Part shown: positions 34,353 through 41,295 of the stretch, one piece after another
How positions within the stretch are numbered: the first letter of the stretch is position 1
How the letters are laid out: every line of letters starts with the position of its first letter
Assembly: GCA_023664345.1 (NCBI GenBank)
Contig: JAMPFQ010000003.1
Span: 1-64,000 of the forward strand
Direction of reading: 5' to 3'
Source of the DNA: Lachnospiraceae bacterium
Lineage (GTDB): Bacteria; Bacillota; Clostridia; Lachnospirales; Lachnospiraceae
Length of the DNA: 64,000 nucleotides
Made by a program: the position numbers and the translations under genes
The notes under the pieces: model-generated
Told to the model about the DNA's origin: nothing
Seen by the model: only the letters and a program-made list of their open reading frames with translations
Database searches by the model: none

Positions 34353-37300
34353 TCACGACTGACCCATCCGCTCCCTGAGATATTCGCTGACACGCTCCTG
34401 GATGACGCCTGCCACTGCGTCGGCATCCTTTTCCCCCTGGAAGAAAGCCTCCGCCTCCTCCATCACCACAGCCATGATGCGGGCGTCGCCGCCGCTGCCC
34501 CGGCGCGCGTTCTCGATCAGGGTTCGGTAGGTTTCAGCGTCCTCCTCTGTGATACAGGAGAAATCCACCGCGCCCTCCCTTTCCGTCAGCAGGACCTGAT
34601 ATTTGACCTTTTCCTTTGTTGTGCCGTTTACGGTCTGGTACTCCACGGTCTGCGCCTCCTGCAGGATCTCCTCAAACGCGGACCGCAGGATCGGGTTGCA
34701 CCCATGGAGAGGAACGCTTGCCATCTCTTTCTGCACATCCGCCTCAAGGAAACTTTTGATGAACTCCCACGCCCCCTCCTGGTTGGCGCTGCTGCGGCAT
34801 ATGGAAAAGCCTCTGCCGAAGGATACCACGCCGCCGCCCAGTTCTTTCCTGCCCTCCGCCACCGGAACGCCCGGCCAGAACAGTTCCCCCTCGCCAAAGC
34901 GGGCCCTGACCTCCGCCATGTCCCAGGGTTCGGATAAGCCGACATCATAGAGAAACCCCTTTCCGCTGCTGTAATGTTCATACTGACGTTCAGGCACATT
35001 TTCAAACCCATCGGGAAGACCGCCGCACCATTCCAGCAGTTCCACAAAACCAGGCGTGTCAAAATGACATTCCCCCGTATTCCAGTCCACAAAATTATCC
35101 ATACAGGCGCTGCCCACAAATCCCAGCGTATATGTCTTATTCGTATAAGAGAAACATTCCGTCGCCCGGGAATTGTTTTTGAAAGCTTCCAGGATCTCCC
35201 CCAGTTCCCAGCCCGCCGCAGCGCCCTTGTCCGTCCCCAGTTCCTCCGCCTTTCCGCACATGGTACTCACGGAAAAGGAGGCGGGGAAAACATACAGTTC
35301 CCCGTTCCGCTCCAGCGCCTCCAGGATATTCTCAAAATAATCCTCTCTGTGGAAATCCGGATCGCTGTCCATAAAACCGTTCAGGTCAGCCATGTACTTT
35401 TCCGACGCAAGGGGCGGAAGGGATATCCCGCTCCATATCACCAGATCCGGGCCGCTGCCGGATGAAAGATCCGGGAGAAGCTGTGCTTCCAGGGTTTCAG
35501 TCATCTTCGCTATGGAATCCGTCGGAACGTACCCGCTATAAGTCTTTATCTCCACAAAATAAGTGGGATTGCTCTCATTAAAGGCTTTGATCTGCTCCGT
35601 GATATCACTGATATAAGACGGCCTTGTGACCGCCGCAGTCAGCACCAGACGGCCATTGGGGTAGTAGGCGGGATCGCCCTGCTCCTCTGCAGCGCCGGAA
35701 CTGCCATCCGCGCCGGAACTCCCTGCGCTGTGCCCGGAGCCATCCGCTGCGGAACTGCCTGCGCTGCCCCGTCCGCCCCTGCTGCCGCCTGGGGTATGAT
35801 TCTCGTCCACATAGGTCTGCACCCGGTTCTGTATGACGCCCGCCACATCATCTATCCCTTTCTGGCCGCTGTAATAGGCATAGGCTTCCTCGTTGATGAT
35901 GTTGAAGATATCGTCATTTTCCACGGAGAAAGCGGGAACCGCGCCTTTCAGCAGCTCCAGTATCACATTGACGTCGTCCATGGTCATGGGATGATACTGG
36001 AAAAACCACCCGTCGCTGAAAGACTTGCCGGGGAAAGCCATCGGAGAGAGTTGTCTGTCGTGCTCCATCTTGTAATTTATCATGATATCCAGCAGCTGCC
36101 TCCGGGTGGGCAGACCGTTGGTTCCAACCTCCAGATCATAGTTCAGATAACTTTCATAGATTTCCTGCGCCGTCATCCCATCCACATCCGTGCGGGTGAG
36201 GATATACTCTATGAAAGCCCATGCGCCCTCCTTATGCCTGGACACGTCCACGATTCCATAGGCATTGCGGGGATATAGCAGCGTGCCGCCCTGCCCGTCC
36301 GGGGCAGGAAAGCCGATGCAGGCCGCCCCTTCCCCGCAGATACCCTCATAAAGCTGATAACCGTCCATCCTCCACAGATCCGCCAGGACCATCATCACCT
36401 CGCCCTTCCCCACCCTGGTGGGCAGGGAGGGCTCCTCCGGCCCGCTCTCCAGGGAATCGGGGAAACGGCCTGCCAGTTCCAGCACCTTTTGGAACCGCTC
36501 CGAGTCAAAGTGGCATTCCCCCTGCTCCCAGTCGATAAAGGCGTCCTCATTGAGCATCATGATATACCGCATGATATCGCTTTTGGTCATCTCCCCATAG
36601 GGCAGCGCATCGGGATTTTTTGCAGCCGCGTCGATCAGCCCGTCCAGGGTCATGCCGCCGTTTCCGTCCGCCAGCGACTTATCCCCCACCACGGTGAGCA
36701 GGGAAAAGGCTTCCGGAATCCCCGCCAGCGTGCCGTCAAAGGTATAAGTCTCCAGGATTCCCTCCAGGAAATCGGAGGAGGAAAGGCTTTCCGACCGCTC
36801 CAGCCAGGGCGTCAGATCCTCGAACACCCCCTGCCCGGAAAGCTTTGCCACATCCACCCCCGACAGGTCGATCAGGTCGATGGGCTCCTTGGCCAGCAGG
36901 GCGTTGTATAGATCCGTCAGCGTATCGTAATCTTTTATGTTGAGATGGTACTGCGCATTTCCCCTGTTGAAACGCACCACCATGATGGTCAGACCCTTTC
37001 CCCCGCCCACGGTGGCAATGTTGAGGTATTCTTTTTGGGGGGCGTCCTCCGTCCTCATCTTGGTGAGCAGCACAAAGCACCTGTCCTCATACCACCAGTC
37101 CTCCACCGCGCAGAAATACCGCCCGTCCTCCAGCACGCCCATATTTTTCATAAAATATCCGTTGATGTCGCTGTCGCTCCAGGCAAAGAGTTCCTGCGCC
37201 GTCCGGGTGGAAAGGTCATAGCCCCAGACGGAAAAGTTGTCATATAATAAAAAGTCATGCTGCCCGGTAAGATCCGCGCACAGCCCGGTGATCTTCGGAA

Positions 37301-38015
37301 ATTCCCCTTCAACCTCCGCAAACAGGCGCTTCTCAAAATCCACCTCCATCAAAATGCAGTGATCCGGCTCCGCCCCCGCGCTGACGCAGACATAGAGTCC
37401 GCCGTCCTCTTTCTGTACGATTCCCCTGATTTGCACATTTTCCAGGGAGCCGTAGGAGACAGTGCCGTGGTAACTCCCGTCCTCCGCATACAGGCAGATT
37501 CCCGTCTCCTCATCCGCAAAGACATAGAGCCTCCCCTGTCCGTCGGTGGCCATGGTCCTGACCGTCGCGTCCCGCCCCAGCTGCTTTGTGACGTCGCAGG
37601 AGAGCAGGCTCTTTCCCTCCGGGTCAAACTGATGCAGGGAACGCTCCCCGGTGTAAAAGGTATTGTCAAGGAGGATCCACACATTCTGCTCCGGTGTAAA
37701 GCAATACGCGTAGATGGTCTGGGTGGTGATCTCCATGGGCCAGTGGACGGAGGCGGAAGAAAGTTCCCCGTCCGCGAAAGAATACCGACAGATCTGCCGG
37801 GCTTCTATACTGTCCTCCAGTTCCTGCCGGGAAAGGTAGCACGCGCTGCCGCCCGCCAGCTGCATTTCTCCGTAAAGCACGTTTTCATCATCGATCTCGA
37901 TCCGTTCCGGCACATAAGTCCATTCCGGCCTCTGCTCCCCGGCGCCGTCCCTGCCGCATGCCGCCAGAAAAAGGGACAGAAACAGCATCATGCAGCCTGT
38001 TTTTATCTTTTTCAT
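34353..38015 (-). CDS. giant lipoprotein: beta-propeller-like domain plus two solute-binding domains
   Basis: A 1220-residue lipoprotein. Signal and lipobox LAAC at the N-terminus. Residues about 25-330 are beta-rich with repeating short blades (DGQGRLYVFADE, EDGGLYVCV, EDGRYFCAVE), like a propeller. Residues about 335-735 form one family 1 solute-binding domain, a Gly/Ser tether spans about 738-778, and about 785-1220 form a second binding domain. Each binding domain ends in the same type of helix (DDVAGVIQNRV, DAVAGVIQERV). The second domain is clearly paralogous to the whole lipoprotein encoded upstream (38463-39992). ATG 38015 has AGGGG 9 nt before it; GTG 38021 is too close. No importer permease is adjacent, so it may act as a sensor or scaffold. 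The ligand is unknown. Confidence 0.85.
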   Translation of the reverse strand: MKKIKTGCMMLFLSLFLAACGRDGAGEQRPEWTYVPERIEIDDENVLYGEMQLAGGSACYLSRQELEDSIEARQICRYSFADGELSSASVHWPMEITTQTIYAYCFTPEQNVWILLDNTFYTGERSLHQFDPEGKSLLSCDVTKQLGRDATVRTMATDGQGRLYVFADEETGICLYAEDGSYHGTVSYGSLENVQIRGIVQKEDGGLYVCVSAGAEPDHCILMEVDFEKRLFAEVEGEFPKITGLCADLTGQHDFLLYDNFSVWGYDLSTRTAQELFAWSDSDINGYFMKNMGVLEDGRYFCAVEDWWYEDRCFVLLTKMRTEDAPQKEYLNIATVGGGKGLTIMVVRFNRGNAQYHLNIKDYDTLTDLYNALLAKEPIDLIDLSGVDVAKLSGQGVFEDLTPWLERSESLSSSDFLEGILETYTFDGTLAGIPEAFSLLTVVGDKSLADGNGGMTLDGLIDAAAKNPDALPYGEMTKSDIMRYIMMLNEDAFIDWEQGECHFDSERFQKVLELAGRFPDSLESGPEEPSLPTRVGKGEVMMVLADLWRMDGYQLYEGICGEGAACIGFPAPDGQGGTLLYPRNAYGIVDVSRHKEGAWAFIEYILTRTDVDGMTAQEIYESYLNYDLEVGTNGLPTRRQLLDIMINYKMEHDRQLSPMAFPGKSFSDGWFFQYHPMTMDDVNVILELLKGAVPAFSVENDDIFNIINEEAYAYYSGQKGIDDVAGVIQNRVQTYVDENHTPGGSRGGRGSAGSSAADGSGHSAGSSGADGSSGAAEEQGDPAYYPNGRLVLTAAVTRPSYISDITEQIKAFNESNPTYFVEIKTYSGYVPTDSIAKMTETLEAQLLPDLSSGSGPDLVIWSGISLPPLASEKYMADLNGFMDSDPDFHREDYFENILEALERNGELYVFPASFSVSTMCGKAEELGTDKGAAAGWELGEILEAFKNNSRATECFSYTNKTYTLGFVGSACMDNFVDWNTGECHFDTPGFVELLEWCGGLPDGFENVPERQYEHYSSGKGFLYDVGLSEPWDMAEVRARFGEGELFWPGVPVAEGRKELGGGVVSFGRGFSICRSSANQEGAWEFIKSFLEADVQKEMASVPLHGCNPILRSAFEEILQEAQTVEYQTVNGTTKEKVKYQVLLTEREGAVDFSCITEEDAETYRTLIENARRGSGGDARIMAVVMEEAEAFFQGEKDADAVAGVIQERVSEYLRERMGQS

Positions 38016-38071
38016 TTCCACCGACCCCTTTCTATCCTATGGAATCTCTTTCTCATGAACCGCTGCAAAAC

Positions 38072-38481
38072 GGGAAGAATCCGCTCTGCGGATTCTTCCC
38101 GGAATGACTTGGATTTTCTTAGGTCGTGTACTATGCCGAACACAGTTCGGCAACAATCTTAGAAAATCTTCATTCCGTTCACACTTCCCGTCATGCCGCC
38201 TGCGGCGGCACAAACCAATCCCACGGAACCATTCGGTTCCGGGAAGAACGCCTGCCCAAAGCGAACTTGTTCGCTTGGCGTTCTTCCGTGTGAGATTTAG
38301 AATTTCTCCGCGAAGCAGCCCTTGCTGCGAGCGGTTAGAAATTCTTCTCACATTTCCAGTCATGCCTGCGCAGCAGGCACAAACAATCCATGAGAAGAAT
38401 GCCTTCCCTTGGCATTCTTCAGTGTGTAACATAGAAATTCTTAGTCAGCGTACTTTGCTGACTTAGAATTTCTTTACACAC
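38072..38481 (-). repeat. modular hairpin element, three A-B-C modules in tandem
   Basis: Reading from the upstream gene: A1 38422-38481 (GTGTGTAA arms, TCAGC/GCTGA core), B1 38394-38420, C1 GCCTGC/GCAGGC. Next A2 38287-38352 (GTGTGAG arms), B2 38240-38286, C2 GCCGCC/GGCGGC. Last A3 about 38100-38176 (GGAATGA/TCATTCC arms, GCCGAAC/GTTCGGC tip) and B3 38072-38100. A1 includes the stop codon and the last five sense codons of the lipoprotein gene. The array fills the whole gap to the next gene. Confidence 0.88.
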
Positions 38482-39992
38482 TTCATCCGCTCCCCCACAT
38501 AGATGCTGGCGCGGTTCTGGATGATATCCGCCACGGTGGCAGCGTCCTTATCACCGTTGAAATAAGCGCCCGCCTCCTCCATGATGATATCCAGTATGCC
38601 GATATCCTTACCGGAGCTGCGGTGAGTGTTCTCGATCAGGCTGCGGTAAGTTTCCGCGTCTTCCTCCGTGATGCTGGAAAATGCAAAGGTCACAACCTCT
38701 GCCTCCGTTATGCATATCCCTTCCTCAAACTTGATCTTTTCCTGCTTTACGCCATCCACCGTCTCATATTCCACCGTCAGCGCGTCCTGTATCTTCTCCT
38801 CGGACACGGACCGCAGGAGGGGGATTGCCTGTACCTCCCTCTGCATGTCCGCCGTCAGAAAACTCTTGACACATTCCCACGCCGCTTCCTTATTACTGCT
38901 GTTTTTGCATATGGAAAAGCCCTCGTCCCAGGGGAGCGCCATTCCGCCGCCCAGTCCTTCCTCTCCATCCGCCACCGGATGCCCCGGCCAGAGCAGATCC
39001 ACACCGCCATATGCAGCCTCCCAAAAGGCCAACTCCCAGGGAGTGGTCAGGCTGACGGAGTGCCAGAAACTCCTCCCTTCGCGATAATACTCGGGAATAC
39101 TGTAATTTTCCGGTTCATGGAACTGCTCAGGAAGGGTGGCGCACCATTCCAGCAGTTCCACAAACTCCGGCGTATCAAAATGACATTCCCCATTGTCCCA
39201 GTCCACAAAATTCCCCATACAGTCCTGGCTGATAAACCGAAGTTCATAATCCCTGATATAATTATCCTCAAATCTTTCCGCGTGGGAACTGTTCCTGTAT
39301 GCTTCCAGCATTTCCCCCAGCGTCCAGCTTTCCGTGGTTCCCCTGCCTGCTTCCAGTTCATCCGCGAGCACCACCCCGGTCTCCACGCTGAAAGAAGTGG
39401 GCAGCACATACAGGCCACCATTCCTCTCAAATGCCTCCAGGATATTCTCATAATAATCTTCCCTGTGGAAGTCAGAATCCGCATCCATAAAGTCATACAG
39501 GTTTTCCATCAGCTTTTCCGATGCCAGGGAAGGGGTATAGAGTTCACGGTTCCATATCACCAGATCGGGGCCCTCCCCTGACAGGACCTCAAGACTGAGT
39601 TGTGTTTCCAGATTCACAGCCGCAGTGGAGCCGATCCCGCCCCCATAAGTTTTCATCTCGATAAAGAAATCCGGGTTGCTGGCATTATAGGCGACGATCC
39701 TGTCCGTGGTCTCACGGAAAGGCACCACCACCACCGCGGACAGCACCTGCCGCCCCAGGGCGCTGTAGGCGGGATTCTCCATGATATTGGGCTGCGAGCC
39801 TCCTCCCGCATCCGCCGTGCTGCTGCCCAAACTGCCAGCGGAATCTCCCGCCGCGCCCTCCGCCGCCTGCACGTTGTCCGTATAGCGGCTGACGGAATCC
39901 GCCGTGCTGCTCTCCCCGCCGACATCCGCCCCGCAGGCCGCCAGAAAGAGCGACATACCTAATATCAGGCTGCATGTTCTTTTCCTTTTCAT
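38463..39992 (-). CDS. solute-binding lipoprotein paralogous to the tandem protein
   Basis: A 509-residue lipoprotein with lipobox LAAC, a Gly/Ser/Ala-rich tether to about residue 68, and one family 1 solute-binding domain. Its sequence parallels the second binding domain of the 1220-aa protein: GPDLVIW, LASEK, DFHREDY.ENILEA, NFVDW..GECHFDTP, ITEEDAETYR.LIEN. After the shared ERM near the C-terminus it ends in KCVKKF, encoded by the first arm of the hairpin repeat, which also supplies the TAA. This looks like a repeat insertion that rewrote the 3' end. Its ribosome site is modest (AGGAG at 12 nt). Confidence 0.88.
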   Translation of the reverse strand: MKRKRTCSLILGMSLFLAACGADVGGESSTADSVSRYTDNVQAAEGAAGDSAGSLGSSTADAGGGSQPNIMENPAYSALGRQVLSAVVVVPFRETTDRIVAYNASNPDFFIEMKTYGGGIGSTAAVNLETQLSLEVLSGEGPDLVIWNRELYTPSLASEKLMENLYDFMDADSDFHREDYYENILEAFERNGGLYVLPTSFSVETGVVLADELEAGRGTTESWTLGEMLEAYRNSSHAERFEDNYIRDYELRFISQDCMGNFVDWDNGECHFDTPEFVELLEWCATLPEQFHEPENYSIPEYYREGRSFWHSVSLTTPWELAFWEAAYGGVDLLWPGHPVADGEEGLGGGMALPWDEGFSICKNSSNKEAAWECVKSFLTADMQREVQAIPLLRSVSEEKIQDALTVEYETVDGVKQEKIKFEEGICITEAEVVTFAFSSITEEDAETYRSLIENTHRSSGKDIGILDIIMEEAGAYFNGDKDAATVADIIQNRASIYVGERMKCVKKF

Positions 39993-40213
39993 CCCCTGAC
40001 AACTCCTCTCATTTTGCCATTGATACAGGCGCTTTCATCCCGAACTCTTCCCTATTCCCATCTGATCTCCTCCTCATGCCGCCTGGAAAATCCGGTTTCT
40101 GTTCCTTCCTGACCGCAAAAGACAAACCCATTTCGCTATTACCTGACATAAACTCGTGCGCGGCCCGTGCGCCGCTCCAGCGGCAAAATACATCTGCTCG
40201 GGCCTGTGCAATC

Positions 40214-40333
40214 GAACGAGCAGGTTCGAAAGGCGATGCCTTTCTCACTCGCGTTGCTCGCCATAAGTCCCCTTGCCCATCTGCCCATGCGGGCATGGCA
40301 TCTGTTCAAGTGAACTTCTGGCTCTGCTCATTC
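40214..40333 (+). mobile_element. 120-bp cloverleaf-like repeat element, copy 3
   Basis: Exactly 120 bp, aligning with the reverse complement of 309-428 from end to end. The start GAACGAGCAG and end CTGCTCATTC correspond to the terminal stem. GTTCGAAAGGC/GCCTTTCTCAC forms an imperfect hairpin, then come GCGTTGCTCG and the long stem around CATCTGCCC...GGGCATGGCATCTG. It lies between the 31-aa peptide gene's terminator and the lipoprotein gene. 40130-40213 contains a further CATCTGC fragment and GC-rich palindromes. Confidence 0.75.
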
Positions 40334-40335
40334 GC

Positions 40336-40375
40336 AAAAAAAAATGGTTCTGACCAGACTTTGATCAAAACCATT
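40336..40375 (-). terminator. strong terminator of the 31-aa peptide gene
   Basis: An 11-bp stem with one G-T pair (40343-40353 with 40365-40375, AATGGTT.TGA type) is followed on the minus strand by an uninterrupted run of T. It closes a transcript of about 290 nt that starts near 40631. Confidence 0.88.
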
Positions 40376-40382
40376 GTATTGG

Positions 40383-40415
40383 AAATATGTATCCAATGTG
40401 TATCGAATATGTATC
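40383..40415. repeat. three 11-bp direct repeats
   Basis: AAATATGTATC, CAATGTGTATC and GAATATGTATC follow each other without gaps, period 11. They lie in the 3' untranslated part of the small peptide gene, just before its terminator hairpin. Such in-phase repeats suit protein binding on one DNA face or an antisense/RNA role. Confidence 0.75.
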
Positions 40416-40446
40416 TTCTATTTCATTCTTTTATACCGTCCCGCTG

Positions 40447-40542
40447 CTACAAATATGAATCGCCTATCCATTGCAGAACTTCCCCGATCAATTCCATGAT
40501 ATCAAGCATGATATCAATAAATGATTGTTTCTTTTTTTCCAT
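40447..40542 (-). CDS. 31-aa amphipathic peptide gene
   Basis: A 31-codon frame with AGGAGG 7 nt before ATG 40542. After a basic start MEKKKQS, residues 8-27 (FIDIMLDIMELIGEVLQWIG) form an ideal amphipathic helix. D10, D14, E17, E21, Q24 and D28 lie on one face, with Ile, Met, Leu, Val and Trp on the other. It has its own consensus promoter (40638-40666) and a strong terminator, so it is a discrete transcript of about 290 nt with a leader near 90 nt. General size and shape recall phenol-soluble-modulin-like peptides or small toxins; no homology is claimed. It lies upstream of the lipoprotein-exporter island, same strand. Confidence 0.72.
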   Translation of the reverse strand: MEKKKQSFIDIMLDIMELIGEVLQWIGDSYL

Positions 40543-40637
40543 ACTTCCGCCTCCTGTTCCGGTCCTGCGTCAGCCCGATCAGCAGCCCGGATCGCCATGT
40601 TACACTGTCTGGACGGATATTGTCTCACTCCATTTTA

Positions 40638-40666
40638 AGTATAGCAGATATCATAAACTTTTTCAA
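40638..40666 (-). promoter_or_regulatory. promoter of the 31-aa peptide gene
   Basis: TTGAAA (40661-40666), 17 nt, TATACT (40638-40643) on the minus strand. Confidence 0.8.
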
Positions 40667-40915
40667 GCGACTCTATTCGCAATGCTCCGTTTTTAGGCAT
40701 CTTTTGAGAATATACTATAATTTTTCCAGGGGCTTTCATCATTATGACACTTTTTCTACTAACATATATCACATGCAGACTATCAGCAAAACAAAAACAT
40801 ATCAACCACTATCAAGATGTGTAACTCCGGCATGGCATAAAATTATCAGAAAATTCCGACAATAATGCATTATAAGGAAAATTGATAATTTTTTTATTTT
40901 TTAGCAAAAAAGATA
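40667..40915. other. A+T-rich spacer, no gene seen
   Basis: This stretch between two divergent promoters has no frame with a ribosome site on either strand. It is clearly richer in A and T than the flanking genes. Upstream promoter elements or a short unrecognised RNA are possible. Confidence 0.4.
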
Positions 40916-40944
40916 TTGACAATTCCAGGTAGTTGTCCTATAAT
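40916..40944 (+). promoter_or_regulatory. full-consensus promoter of an orphan RNA
   Basis: TTGACA (40916-40921), exactly 17 nt, TATAAT (40939-40944): both hexamers are perfect. No protein gene follows on this strand before a terminator at 41227-41259. Confidence 0.9.
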
Positions 40945-40950
40945 GAACTT

Positions 40951-41261
40951 ACAACAGAGAGAGGAAAACATCACTTCCATCAAATACAGCTTCACATAAT
41001 AAGTTGTAAGAGTGCATGAGTACACTGAATGGTAACGAATCGAATCCAAGACGTTACAGTACACAGCGGACAAAGGAAAGTGGAAAGGCACGGGGCAGAA
41101 ATGGAAGAAATGTCAGTCTGAAAACTTCATAAAGGAGGTACGGTCCATTGGACAGCGAGCAGACTTGAAGAAGCGTGTTGACAGGAATTGATCAATACGC
41201 TTCTTCGCTGTGTAAACAAACTATATAAAAGCGCCACCCGCAACACGGATGGCGCTTTTCT
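40951..41261 (+). ncRNA. probable non-coding RNA of about 310 nt
   Basis: A transcript is predicted from a perfect promoter to a strong terminator with no credible protein frame between. Visible pairings are CTTACAAC/GTTGTAAG near the 5' end, GTAACG/CGTTAC in the middle, AGTCTG/CAGACT enclosing GTCC-ATT-GGAC, and GAAGAAGCGT/ACGCTTCTTC near 41170-41205. An AAAGGAGG at 41131-41138 could be a ribosome site for a very short peptide (TTG start, 6 codons) or an anti-SD-interacting segment. I cannot match it to tmRNA, RNase P RNA, SRP RNA, 6S RNA or a known riboswitch by motif. Confidence 0.6.
41227..41259. terminator. bidirectional terminator, orphan RNA and feoB
   Basis: AAAAGCGCCA.CCG pairs with CGG.TGGCGCTTTT around CAACA. 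The T run is present on both strands. It is 37 bp beyond the feoB stop on the minus strand and ends the orphan RNA on the plus strand. Confidence 0.88.
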
Positions 41262-41295
41262 TCATCTCTTCTACCCCTTATATCCTTTTACTCCC

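Noticed and set aside
40009..40296. A 95-codon frame on the minus strand upstream of the lipoprotein gene
   Set aside because: It runs through the cloverleaf repeat, has no ribosome site and reads as Arg/Ala-rich repeat translation.
40951..41261. Assignment of the orphan RNA to 6S, RNase P, SRP or tmRNA
   Set aside because: I could not find the diagnostic motifs or end pairing of these RNAs; it is left unnamed.
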